From Lachnospiraceae bacterium (GTDB taxonomy: Bacteria > Bacillota > Clostridia > Lachnospirales > Lachnospiraceae), in assembly GCA_910575775.1 (NCBI GenBank), contig CAJTEY010000003.1, positions 62,001-126,000 of the forward strand: a stretch of DNA of 64,000 nt. Reading direction: 5' to 3'. A program made the position numbers and the translations under genes. The notes beneath the pieces are model-generated. The model was not told the DNA's origin. It saw nothing but the letters and a program-made list of their open reading frames with translations, and made no database searches. Below, piece by piece: positions 39,097-49,042 of this stretch. Position 1 is the stretch's first letter, and every line of letters starts with the position of its first letter.

Positions 39097-39238
39097 AGAA
39101 AATCTCCTTTTCCATATTTTTTCAAACGTCCGGCTCTCATCCGAATCACTCCCTGTCACCCATATTGTATTTCAACATCGGAAGAAAAGTCAAATATGGC
39201 GCAAGAAAAGATATGGTTATTTCTGTACCTTTTGCTAA

Positions 39239-40804
<1,566 letters not shown>

Positions 40805-41080
40805 AATATGTTTCGTTCATAGTTTATTCATATTTAATTTTAAAAAACTTCATTTTAGAATCATGATTTAGACATTTCTACACCATATACTAAGATCATA
40901 AGATACAACACAGCGAGCTGATAACAAAGTTAGCTGATTAATTTAAAACTTTTTCATAATAAATGCCAAGTGGGGGCAACCTTACTTGGCATCCTCCCTT
41001 TTCTGGGGAAAGTTTCCACTTCTCTGTCTATAAAATATCCATGTATACAATTTTTCCTTTTCATCTATTTTTTATTATGG
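40805..41080. other. Intergenic stretch with a 9-bp hairpin
   Basis: No gene seen. ATGCCAAGT (40963-40971) and ACTTGGCAT (40984-40992) form a perfect 9-bp stem. It is followed by a pyrimidine-rich stretch rather than a T run, so it is at best a weak terminator for the arabinofuranosidase gene. The rest is AT-rich and holds nothing else recognised. Confidence 0.55.
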
Positions 41081-41087
41081 TATACTT
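41054..41087 (+). promoter_or_regulatory. Candidate promoter of the alanine/glycine symporter gene
   Basis: TTTTCA followed after 17 bases by TATACT, about 30 bases before the ATG at 41116 and just upstream of AGGAGG. The -35 box is weak. Positions are approximate to a few bases. Confidence 0.45.
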
Positions 41088-41115
41088 GAATACAACAAAA
41101 AGGAGGAAATGTATC

Positions 41116-42609
41116 ATGGTTGAACTGATTACAAATGTGAACAGCGCCGTCAACGGTTTTGTCTGGGGCATCCCCATGCTGGTGCTGCTCGTCGGAACGG
41201 GTATTCTGATGACTGCCCTCACCAAATTTTTCCAGTTATCCCACATCGGACACTGGTTTAAAAATACCATAGGCGGTATTTTTCACGACAAACATATTAC
41301 GAAACACACGGACAAGGAAGACCAGTCCATCTCACAGTTCCAGTCGCTGTGCACAGCCCTGGCTGCCACCATCGGCACCGGCAATATCGTCGGTGTCGCC
41401 AGCGCGCTGATATCCGGCGGTCCCGGCGCTATCTTCTGGATGTGGATTGTCGCTTTCTTCGGCATGATGACCAACTATTCCGAAAATGTGCTCGGCATAT
41501 ACTACCGGCGCAAAAATGAGAAGGACGAGTGGTGCGGCGGCGCCATGTACTATCTGAAGGACGGGCTTGGCTCCTACAAGGGATTTAAGCAGATCGGCGC
41601 TGTGCTGGCTGTCCTGTTCTCTATCTTCTGTGTGATGGCCTCTTTCGGCATCGGCAACATGAGCCAGATCAATTCCATCTCCGGCAACATGAAATCGGCT
41701 TTCGGCGTTCCTACCTATATAACGGGTATCGCCCTTGTGATCCTCGCCGCTCTTGTTATCGTGGGCGGTCTGAAGCGTATCGCTTCGGTTACGGAAAAAC
41801 TGGTGCCGTTTATGGCTATCATCTATGTGCTTGGAGCCTTGGTTATCTTCTTTTTGAATATTGATCAGTGCGGCGCTATCTTTTCCGCTATCTTTAAGGG
41901 TGCCTTCGGTCTGCGCGCGGTAGGCGGCGGTATCGTCGGTTCCGGCGTCAAGATGGCTGTCACATGGGGTATGAAGCGCGGCGTATTCTCCAACGAGGCG
42001 GGCCTTGGCTCCTCTGTCATGGTGCATTCCAGCTCCAATGTGAAAGAACCTGTGCGCCAGGGTATGTGGGGTATTTTCGAGGTGTTTGCGGACACGATGA
42101 TCGTCTGCACGCTGACCGCATTCGTAGTGCTCTCTTCCGGCCTGGTTGACCTGGAGACCGGCGCAGTGTTGAGCGCCTCCGAAGGTTCGGCCCTGGTGGG
42201 AGAAGCTTTCGCCACAAAATTTGGCAGTGCAGGCCCTATGTTTATCGCTATTGCCATCCTGCTGTTCGCATTCTCCACCGTGCTTGGCTGGAGCCACTAC
42301 GGCTCTAAAGCGTGGGAGTATCTGTTCGGTACCAAATCCATGATCGCCTACAAGATCGTGTTCGTCCTGATGATCTATGTGGGCGCAACGATGAATCTCG
42401 GGCTTGCATGGGATCTCTCCGATACCTTCAACGGCCTGATGGCGATTCCCAACCTGATCGGTGTCTTAAGCCTGTCGCCCATTGTTATGAAGATCACCAG
42501 AAACTATGTGGCAAGGGTGCTGAAAAAGGAAGAGATAAAGCCGATGCTCTCCGCATTCCCGGATATCGAGGATACGCATGCGGAGGAGCTGAAGAAAATG
42601 TATCAGTAG
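41116..42609 (+). CDS. Alanine/glycine:cation symporter (AGCS family)
   Basis: Sodium- or proton-coupled amino-acid symporter of 497 residues with about ten to eleven helices. Family landmarks are LCTALAATIGTGNIVGVASAL (AGCS signature) near residue 80 and RGVFSNEAGLGSSVMVH near residue 295. It probably imports alanine or glycine. I start it at ATG 41116, which has AGGAGG upstream; an earlier in-frame ATG would add a non-homologous leader. It is followed by a bidirectional terminator shared with fba. Confidence 0.95.
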   Translation: MVELITNVNSAVNGFVWGIPMLVLLVGTGILMTALTKFFQLSHIGHWFKNTIGGIFHDKHITKHTDKEDQSISQFQSLCTALAATIGTGNIVGVASALISGGPGAIFWMWIVAFFGMMTNYSENVLGIYYRRKNEKDEWCGGAMYYLKDGLGSYKGFKQIGAVLAVLFSIFCVMASFGIGNMSQINSISGNMKSAFGVPTYITGIALVILAALVIVGGLKRIASVTEKLVPFMAIIYVLGALVIFFLNIDQCGAIFSAIFKGAFGLRAVGGGIVGSGVKMAVTWGMKRGVFSNEAGLGSSVMVHSSSNVKEPVRQGMWGIFEVFADTMIVCTLTAFVVLSSGLVDLETGAVLSASEGSALVGEAFATKFGSAGPMFIAIAILLFAFSTVLGWSHYGSKAWEYLFGTKSMIAYKIVFVLMIYVGATMNLGLAWDLSDTFNGLMAIPNLIGVLSLSPIVMKITRNYVARVLKKEEIKPMLSAFPDIEDTHAEELKKMYQ

Positions 42610-42625
42610 TCATTTCAGACGAAAG

Positions 42626-42664
42626 AATCCCGGTACAGCCATAACAGCCGTACCGGGATTTTTA
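42626..42664. terminator. Bidirectional terminator between the symporter gene and fba
   Basis: AATCCCGGTAC and GTACCGGGATT form a perfect 11-bp stem with T runs on both sides (TTTTTAT on the plus strand, TTCTTTC on the minus strand). It serves both convergent genes. Confidence 0.88.
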
Positions 42665-42700
42665 TATGCCATCCGGCAGAATGCATTCTGTTTCTGCCAT

Positions 42701-43669
42701 TTACGCCTTTCCGTCGGAACCGAGCACGTTCTTAATCTTGTGCGCAACCATATCCTTCACAGCCTGTCTGGCGGGCTTCAGATACTGGCGGGGATCGAAG
42801 TGATCGGGATGCTCCGCAAAGTACTGACGGATGTTACCGGTCATAGCCAGACGGATATCGGAGTCAATGTTGATCTTACATACGGCAAGCTCTGCTGCCT
42901 TACGAAGCTGCTCCTCCGGGATACCTACTGCGTCTGGCATGTTTCCGCCGTACTGGTTCACCATCTTTACGAACTCCTGCGGAACGGAAGAAGAACCGTG
43001 AAGCACGATCGGGAAACCGGGCAGTCTCTTGATGCACTCCTCAAGCACGTCGAAACGAAGCGGAGGGGGAACAAGAATGCCGTCTGCATTTCTTGTGCAC
43101 TGTGCAGCCGTGAACTTGTATGCGCCGTGGGAAGTACCGATTGCGATAGCGAGGGAGTCACAGCCTGTCTTATCTACGAACTCCTCCACTTCCTCGGGAC
43201 GGGTGTAGGACTCTTTGCCGGCCTCTACAACGACCTCGTCCTCAACGCCTGCCAGTGTACCCAGCTCTGCCTCAACCACTACGCCCTTGTCATGCGCGTA
43301 CTCAACTACCTGCTTGGTCAGTGCAATGTTGTCCTCGAAAGACTTAGAAGAAGCGTCGATCATAACGGAGGTGAAGCCGCCGTCGATACAGGACTTACAA
43401 AGCTCGAAGGTGTCACCGTGATCCAAGTGAAGAGCGATCGGGATCTGGGGGTTCTCCGCTACAGCCGCCTCAACCAGCTTCACCAGATAAGTGTGGTTCG
43501 CATATGCGCGCGCACCCTTGGAAACCTGCAGGATCACAGGGCTGTTCAGCTCTCCGGCAGCCTCGGTAATGCCCTGAACGATCTCCATGTTGTTTACGTT
43601 GAAAGCGCCGACTGCGTAACCACCGTCGTAAGCCTTCTTAAACATTTCGGTTGTTGTTACTAATGCCAT
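42701..43669 (-). CDS. fba: Fructose-bisphosphate aldolase, class II
   Basis: Zinc-dependent aldolase of 322 residues that cleaves fructose 1,6-bisphosphate in glycolysis. Zinc and active-site motifs are HLDHGDTFE near residue 81, GTSHGAYKF near 177 and IVLHGSSSVP near 218, with the INIDSD phosphate-binding stretch downstream. It belongs to the class IIB group common in Firmicutes. The ribosome-binding site is AAAGGAAG. It has its own near-consensus promoter and a terminator, so it is a single-gene unit. Confidence 0.97.
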   Translation of the reverse strand: MALVTTTEMFKKAYDGGYAVGAFNVNNMEIVQGITEAAGELNSPVILQVSKGARAYANHTYLVKLVEAAVAENPQIPIALHLDHGDTFELCKSCIDGGFTSVMIDASSKSFEDNIALTKQVVEYAHDKGVVVEAELGTLAGVEDEVVVEAGKESYTRPEEVEEFVDKTGCDSLAIAIGTSHGAYKFTAAQCTRNADGILVPPPLRFDVLEECIKRLPGFPIVLHGSSSVPQEFVKMVNQYGGNMPDAVGIPEEQLRKAAELAVCKINIDSDIRLAMTGNIRQYFAEHPDHFDPRQYLKPARQAVKDMVAHKIKNVLGSDGKA

Positions 43670-43731
43670 ACTATTTTCTTCCTTTCTATTAAAATTTTTT
43701 ATTACTTTCCATCATCTGGAATCCAACTTTT

Positions 43732-43760
43732 ATTTTAACAGCCAGCCCCCGGAAAGTCAA
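43732..43760 (-). promoter_or_regulatory. Sigma-A promoter of fba
   Basis: On the minus strand TTGACT (43755-43760) and TAAAAT (43732-43737) are 17 bases apart, 63 bases upstream of the fba start codon. A strong promoter suits a highly expressed glycolytic gene. Confidence 0.78.
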
Positions 43761-43830
43761 CAACTCCGCCGCAATGCGGACAGCTTTTGCGCAACCTTCC
43801 GCCCGCGCAGACTGCCCCTCGTTTCGACAG

Positions 43831-44730
43831 TCAGACCATGTCCTGCGGCACCCGTATTGCAAGCGCCTGGTGCCAGCTCTCAACCACCACCGACTGATGC
43901 TCTCCGCCAAACTCTCCGTCCAGCGTCCAGGCCACCGGCTCTTCCGACTCCACCTTCAGCTTCTGGGTCGTAAAGGTGTAAATGTGTTCGGATTTTACAC
44001 GCTTATCCACAAGCGCGCGGATGATATTGTTGATGTCCAGGGGATTTGTCGGCTTACGGATCAGCGTCACCTCAAACAGGCCATCGTCCAGCGCCACATT
44101 CTGCCCTGTAATGCCGCGGAACCCTCCCACGGAATGGGAGTTGGTCACCATGCCGTAGAGAAATTCTCCCTCGATCACCTCACCGTTACAGGTTATTTTC
44201 AACGGATAAGCGCGCACGGACGGAAGACGTTTGACCCCTTCTATCAGGTAAGCCGCATGGCCAAGCACATTCTTTGTGTCCTGGGGCGTTCCGTAGGACA
44301 CGTCTGTCAAGATGCCGAACGCCGCCACATAAATAAAAATGCCGCTGTTGAACTTTCCAACGTCGCAGGCGAAAGTTCTGCCGTTCACAACGACATCCGC
44401 AGCCTGCAGCATGTTCTTCGGAATTTTCAGACTGTTGGCAAAATCGTTGGTACTGCCCGCCGGGACATAACCGACAGGAAGCCTCTCCTCCGATTTCATC
44501 ATGCCTGTCACCACTTCGTCCAGAGTGCCGTCCCCGCCGCTGCAAACCACGATATTGTAACCGGCGCGTCTCTCCTTCACAGCCTTGACTGCATCGCCGG
44601 GTGCCTGGGTCGGATAGGCCGTCACTTCATAGCCCGCTTTCACAAAAGTATCAATGATATCTAACAGGTTACTTCTGATCTGCGCCTTGCCTGCTCTGGG
44701 ATTATAGACAAAAAGCATTTGTTTAGCCAT
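43831..44730 (-). CDS. Diacylglycerol kinase-family lipid kinase (DagK/YegS-like)
   Basis: Lipid kinase of 299 residues. It starts MAKQMLFVYNPRAGK, with the catalytic-domain nucleotide motif VCSGGDGTLDEVVTG near residue 60 and VGYVPAGSTNDFANSLKIP near 88, both typical of DAGK_cat. It probably phosphorylates diacylglycerol or a related lipid during phospholipid turnover. ATG 44730 has GGAGGG upstream. It follows the Crh-like gene by about 150 bases on the same strand. Confidence 0.93.
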   Translation of the reverse strand: MAKQMLFVYNPRAGKAQIRSNLLDIIDTFVKAGYEVTAYPTQAPGDAVKAVKERRAGYNIVVCSGGDGTLDEVVTGMMKSEERLPVGYVPAGSTNDFANSLKIPKNMLQAADVVVNGRTFACDVGKFNSGIFIYVAAFGILTDVSYGTPQDTKNVLGHAAYLIEGVKRLPSVRAYPLKITCNGEVIEGEFLYGMVTNSHSVGGFRGITGQNVALDDGLFEVTLIRKPTNPLDINNIIRALVDKRVKSEHIYTFTTQKLKVESEEPVAWTLDGEFGGEHQSVVVESWHQALAIRVPQDMV

Positions 44731-44880
44731 AGGTTCCCTCCTGATTTTAGTTTCAATGCGCTTGATTTCCTGCCGACATAATAAAATGCTGCCCAGAATC
44801 TCATCCGCACACCGCGTCACAGGATTCTGAACAGCCCACACATTATGCCTTATCAAATGTCAATCCTGTCACACCCATTC

Positions 44881-45135
44881 CTATCTGGTGGTCAGGAACT
44901 TCTCGATCTCCGCAACCGCCGACTCCTCATCGGCTCCATCAGCGGTTACCGTAACCTCAGCCCCGCTCTCGAGTCCCATGCTCATCATGCCCATGATGCT
45001 CTTTGCGTTCACCTTCTTGTTGTCGGAACCAAGATACACGGTGCTCTCAAACTGGCTGGCCACCTGAACAAGCATCGCCACCGGCCTTGCCTCAAGGCCC
45101 GTCTCCAGTTTGATCTGGATTGACTTCTGAATCAT
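44881..45135 (-). CDS. crh: Crh-like HPr paralogue lacking the phospho-histidine
   Basis: 84-residue HPr-fold protein. At the position of HPr His15 the sequence is GLEARPVAMLVQ, so the PTS-phosphorylated histidine is Glu, as Bacillus Crh has Gln. The Ser46 region NAKSIMGMMSM is kept. It should therefore not carry phosphate for the PTS but can be phosphorylated on Ser by HprK and act as a CcpA corepressor or metabolic regulator. ATG 45135 is preceded by GAGGAGGA. It lies directly after whiA, the same place crh has in Bacillus. The gene name is by analogy. Confidence 0.85.
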   Translation of the reverse strand: MIQKSIQIKLETGLEARPVAMLVQVASQFESTVYLGSDNKKVNAKSIMGMMSMGLESGAEVTVTADGADEESAVAEIEKFLTTR

Positions 45136-45178
45136 AATATTTTCCTCCTCTTTTCTTTTCGAGGCGTGCTGCCTCTTA

Positions 45179-46081
45179 TTATGACCTGATTCTGTCGGCA
45201 ATTTCACTCAGCCTGCGTAATCTGTGATTCACCCCTGATTTCCCCACAACCGGTTCCAGATATCCCCCCAGCTCCTTTAAAGCCGCATCGGGATATTCCA
45301 GCCGAACCTCTGCCATCTGTCGCAGATTGTCCGGCAAATTCTCAAACCCATACCTGTCTCTAATCAGAAGGATATCTTCAATCTGCCTGCCGGCAGCCGT
45401 CACCGTCTTGGAGATGTTGGCTGTCTCGCAGTTAACCCTTCTGTTAATTGAATTGCGCATTTCTTTCAGGATTCGCATGTTTTCCAGCTCCATCAGAGAT
45501 ACATGCGCTCCCATCACATTCAGGAGATCCACAATGCCCGCGCCCTCTTTCAGATAGACCACCTGGTATTTCTTTCGTCCAATGATTCTGGCCTCAATCT
45601 GAAATTCCGAAAGTACCTCCCTGAGCTGCACTGCCTGCGCGTTCTCATCACAGACAAACTCCAGATGGTAGCTCTTTTGCGGATCGCTCATGGAACCCGC
45701 ACTCAAAAATACGCCGCGCAGCCAGGCTCTTGCACAGCAGGAATGTCTAATCAAAAGACTATTGACCGATTTGGTTAATGTTATCTTCCCGTCCTCTCCC
45801 TCTGCAAGATATAACGCCTCTGTCACCCTGCGTTCCGTCTCGTCATCGAGAATCAGCCTCTGCCTGCCCCGCATAACAGTTTCTATATTAAATGTTTTTT
45901 TTAGTAATGTAAAGCATTTTCTCGCAACTGCCTCATTTTCCGTCTCCAGGCAAAGGTGTCGTCCGCCCTCGCAGGTGCTGCCGTTATACAGCAGGAGCGC
46001 CGCCAGCTCCGCAAGCTGACAATGCCTGGCAGAGCTTACATGAGCCGCAAGCTCCTCTTTTACTGTTCCCGAAAAAGACAT
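45179..46081 (-). CDS. whiA: DNA-binding protein WhiA
   Basis: WhiA homologue of 300 residues: an N-terminal LAGLIDADG-like homing-endonuclease fold without catalytic residues (ACCARAWLRGVFLSAGSMSDP... region), then a C-terminal helix-turn-helix (NISKTVTAAGRQIEDI... and LKELGGYLEPVVGKSGVNHRLRRL). In Firmicutes it affects cell division and chromosome segregation. It begins 10 bases after rapZ, so the two are cotranscribed. Confidence 0.95.
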   Translation of the reverse strand: MSFSGTVKEELAAHVSSARHCQLAELAALLLYNGSTCEGGRHLCLETENEAVARKCFTLLKKTFNIETVMRGRQRLILDDETERRVTEALYLAEGEDGKITLTKSVNSLLIRHSCCARAWLRGVFLSAGSMSDPQKSYHLEFVCDENAQAVQLREVLSEFQIEARIIGRKKYQVVYLKEGAGIVDLLNVMGAHVSLMELENMRILKEMRNSINRRVNCETANISKTVTAAGRQIEDILLIRDRYGFENLPDNLRQMAEVRLEYPDAALKELGGYLEPVVGKSGVNHRLRRLSEIADRIRS

Positions 46082-46091
46082 ATTTCTTCCT

Positions 46092-46949
46092 CTATTTATT
46101 CACGTCCCGATGATACAGCTTCACGCCGTAAGTGCCGTGTTCCTTAATCCCCGCGTAAAGCATATTGGCAAGCGTCACGCTCCTGTGCCTGCCCCCGGTG
46201 CAGCCAATGCCGATTACAAGCTGGTGCTTGCCCTCTTTCACATAATTGGGAATCAGGAAGTCCAGCATGTCCACGAGCTTTTGCAGAAAAGCGCCTGCCT
46301 CCGGGAAGGACATCACATAATCCTGCACCTCTTTGTCATTTCCTGTCTTATGCTTCAATTCATCGATATAAAAGGGATTCGGAAGAAAACGCACATCAAA
46401 TACCAGATCAGCATCAGCCGGAATCCCCTTCTTAAAGCCAAAGGACAGGATTGTGACTATCAGTGAATTATATTCCTTATTTCTCACAAAGATATCATCA
46501 ATTTCTTCTTTCAGTTCTCTCGTCAGAAGATGGGACGTGTCAATGATATAATCTGCCTTTTCCCGGATCTCCTTCAGGATTTCCCTCTCCCGGCAGATTC
46601 CCTCCTCCACTCTTCCCTCGGGGGAAAGCGGATGCAGTCTCCTTGTCTCCTTGTACCGTTTCAGAAGAACGTTATCGCCCGCCTCCAGAAAAAGCATCTC
46701 AAACAGATAGCCGTTCTCCTTCAGCTGATCCAGAATACGGCGCACGCCACTGAACGACTGGTCCGCGCGCACATCAAGCCCCAGCGCCACCTTGTTGACC
46801 TCGCTTGCAGGCGTCGTGATCAGTTCCGCAAACTTCTCAATCAACGCCACCGGCAGATTATCCACACAGTAAAACCCCAGATCCTCCAACATTTTCATGG
46901 CGGTCCGTTTTCCCGAACCGCTCATCCCCGTCACAATCACAAATCTCAT
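46092..46949 (-). CDS. rapZ: RapZ/YvcJ-type P-loop nucleotide-binding protein
   Basis: P-loop protein of 285 residues of the RapZ/YvcJ family. Walker A is GMSGSGKRTA at residues 8-17, where the usual Ser/Thr after the Lys is Arg. The C-terminal domain has the conserved VIGIGCTGGRHRSV and ends with HRDVNK. In E. coli RapZ is an adaptor for RNase E-mediated sRNA decay; in Firmicutes it binds nucleotides, with a role that is less clear. It lies upstream of whiA; yvcK, which often sits between them in Bacillus, is absent here. Confidence 0.94.
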   Translation of the reverse strand: MRFVIVTGMSGSGKRTAMKMLEDLGFYCVDNLPVALIEKFAELITTPASEVNKVALGLDVRADQSFSGVRRILDQLKENGYLFEMLFLEAGDNVLLKRYKETRRLHPLSPEGRVEEGICREREILKEIREKADYIIDTSHLLTRELKEEIDDIFVRNKEYNSLIVTILSFGFKKGIPADADLVFDVRFLPNPFYIDELKHKTGNDKEVQDYVMSFPEAGAFLQKLVDMLDFLIPNYVKEGKHQLVIGIGCTGGRHRSVTLANMLYAGIKEHGTYGVKLYHRDVNK

Positions 46950-47048
46950 GTTAACGTTCTCTCTTCCGAATCATTCGGTTCAGCCCACGCGCATTTGCAA
47001 AATCGCGTCTTCGACGCTCTCGGCCGCTTCGCTCCGGCTGAACTGTTT
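46950..47048. repeat. Intergenic hairpin repeat between murB and rapZ
   Basis: GTTCAGCC and GGCTGAAC (~46979-47045) close a long inverted repeat that contains GCATTTGCAAAATCGC (46991-47006). A near-identical GCATTCGCAAAATCGC occurs at 17311-17326 beside lacZ, so this seems to be another copy of the interspersed GC-rich element family. Confidence 0.55.
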
Positions 47049-47960
47049 TTAAAAGTCTCCTAAAAAAATGACCTCAGGCTCCAGCCGGACATGAAACCGA
47101 TCCCGCACGCGCTCCTGTACTTCCTCGATCACTTCCCTGATATCCGCCGCCGATGCACCGCCGGAATTGATGACAAAACCACAGTGTTTCTCGGACACCT
47201 GCGCACCGCCGATACGGTAGCCCCGCAGGCCCGCATCCATGATAAGTTTGCCCGCATAATACCCCTCTGGCCTCTTGAATGTGCTGCCAGCGCTCGGATA
47301 CTCCAGTGGCTGCTTACTCTTGCGCTGCTTCATCAGTTCTTCCATCTTCGCGCTGATCTCATCCCGATTACCGGGTGTCAGTTTCAAGACCACCCCCAGC
47401 ACAATGAAAGGCCTGTTTCTGATGATGCTGGTGCGGTAGCCAAATTCCATCGTATCATTGTCCAGAGTCAGGATTTCCCCCTCTTTGTCCATCACTCGGA
47501 CCATCTTCACAATCTGTTTCATTTCTCCGCCGTAAGCGCCGGCATTCATCACAATGCCGCCGCCGATGCTGCCCGGTATCCCTGCGGCAAATTCCATGCC
47601 GCTTAAGCCTGCATCCCTTGCCGCAAACGCCACCTGAGACAGCAGCGCGCCCGCGCCCGCCGCAATATGATCCTGCTCCACACGGACCGCACTCAGCTGC
47701 GGACCAAGCTTTACAACAATCCCTCGATAACCCTTATCTCCCACAAGGAGATTACTGCCATTTCCCAGAACAAAGTATTCCTGCTCTATCCGGCCCAGGT
47801 AGGAAACAAGCTGTGACAATTCATCCTGCGTCTCCACTACCGCCATGCACTCCGCCTCGCCGCCTACCCGGAAAGTGGTATGTCTGTTCATCGGCTCATG
47901 GAACAGAAGCCTCTCTTCAGGAACAATCGTCCTGATATAATCATACATTGATGCACTCAA
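47049..47960 (-). CDS. murB: UDP-N-acetylenolpyruvoylglucosamine reductase
   Basis: FAD enzyme of 303 residues that makes UDP-MurNAc for peptidoglycan. Type II MurB, as in most Firmicutes. Visible motifs: TTFRVGGEAECMAV, FVLGNGSNLLVGDKGYRGIV, GMEFAAGIPGSIGGGIVMNAGAYGGEM, YRTSI, and the C-terminal SEKHCGFVINSGGASAADI. The start is TTG 47960, served by GGGAG seven bases upstream; an ATG at 47948 is possible. It precedes rapZ and whiA. Confidence 0.96.
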   Translation of the reverse strand: MSASMYDYIRTIVPEERLLFHEPMNRHTTFRVGGEAECMAVVETQDELSQLVSYLGRIEQEYFVLGNGSNLLVGDKGYRGIVVKLGPQLSAVRVEQDHIAAGAGALLSQVAFAARDAGLSGMEFAAGIPGSIGGGIVMNAGAYGGEMKQIVKMVRVMDKEGEILTLDNDTMEFGYRTSIIRNRPFIVLGVVLKLTPGNRDEISAKMEELMKQRKSKQPLEYPSAGSTFKRPEGYYAGKLIMDAGLRGYRIGGAQVSEKHCGFVINSGGASAADIREVIEEVQERVRDRFHVRLEPEVIFLGDF

Positions 47961-48082
47961 AATTTACTCCCGCTCATTCTTTTATTTATATAATATATCC
48001 CTTACAGCTCATACCAATTCTTACAATCAGCAATCTGCCCTGCCCGCAAAACAAATCCTGAGACCGGGCTATGTCTGATCTT

Positions 48083-49018
48083 CTATAAGAGTAATCTCGC
48101 CGCGCCGTAAATGCCCGCATCATTTCCAAGTGTCGCAAGCGCAAAGATCACATCCTTGCAGCCGGAGAATGTCGTCTTCTCAAAGGAAGGCTTGATGTAC
48201 TCGAAAAGCACCTCGCCAGCCTTGGACACCCCGCCGCCGATCACGAAAATCTCCGGGTTGATAATGCCTGCGATCACGCCCAGACCCTTGCCCAGATAAT
48301 CGCCAAACTGCTTCGCAATCTCTATGGCCAGTTCGTCCCCTGCCTTAACCGCGTCAAACACGGCTTTTGCAGATACCTCACCCGTTCTCAGAGCGCTGTC
48401 TTTATCACTCGCCCGTAAAGCCCGGTTCGCAAGTCTGGTGATTCCCGTGGCGGATGCATACTCCTCCAGACAGCCGAGATTTCCACAGCCGCAGGGTTCC
48501 GTCTCGTTATCCTCCACATGGATATGACCAATCTCACCGCCCGCGCCCGTTGCGCCCGTCATAATCTCACCGTTTATGATGATGCCTCCGCCCACGCCCG
48601 TGCCGAGGGTAACCGCCACCAGATTCTTATGCCCCTGGCCGCCGCCTTTCCACATCTCTCCGAGCGCCGCCACATTGGCGTCGTTGCCGCCCTCCACGCG
48701 CATCCCGTCAAGCAGTGCGGTAAGTTCCTCCTTCATGTTCATCTCTTTCCAGCCCAGGTTAACGGCTTTGTGCACAATTCCGCTTTTCTCCACAGGCCCC
48801 GGCACACCGATGCCAACGCCGGCAACTTTCTCTGCCGCGATAGATTTCTGCGCCATCTTTTCCTTTATGGCAGCCGCGATATCGGGAAGAATTTTCTCCC
48901 CGCAGTTTTCAGTCCTGGTGGGAATCTCCCACTTCTCCAGAACGTTGCCTTCCTTGTCAAATAGCCCCATTTTAACGGTGGTTCCACCCACGTCTACCCC
49001 AAATACATAATTTGCCAT
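48083..49018 (-). CDS. ROK-family glucokinase
   Basis: Sugar kinase of 311 residues, ROK family, probably glucokinase. The phosphate-binding motif GVDVGGTTVKMGLFD is at residues 6-20, followed by GVGIGVPGPV and the ROK zinc site region GHIHVEDNETEPCGCGNLGCLEEYAS (Cys cluster). It feeds free glucose released by the many glycosidases into glycolysis. It lies 24 bases after hprK on the same strand. Confidence 0.94.
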   Translation of the reverse strand: MANYVFGVDVGGTTVKMGLFDKEGNVLEKWEIPTRTENCGEKILPDIAAAIKEKMAQKSIAAEKVAGVGIGVPGPVEKSGIVHKAVNLGWKEMNMKEELTALLDGMRVEGGNDANVAALGEMWKGGGQGHKNLVAVTLGTGVGGGIIINGEIMTGATGAGGEIGHIHVEDNETEPCGCGNLGCLEEYASATGITRLANRALRASDKDSALRTGEVSAKAVFDAVKAGDELAIEIAKQFGDYLGKGLGVIAGIINPEIFVIGGGVSKAGEVLFEYIKPSFEKTTFSGCKDVIFALATLGNDAGIYGAARLLL

Positions 49019-49042
49019 ACCTGCCTCCGTTTTCTTTTATTT

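Noticed and set aside
41332..42297. 321-codon minus-strand frame opposite the alanine/glycine symporter
   Set aside because: It mirrors a well-conserved membrane protein; the His/Asp/Gln-rich composition is the usual antisense artefact.
46896..46928. Loss of nucleotide binding in RapZ because of Arg after the Walker A Lys
   Set aside because: The Gly-rich loop and Lys are intact and the rest of the protein is conserved, so this may be a lineage variant; no claim of inactivity is made.
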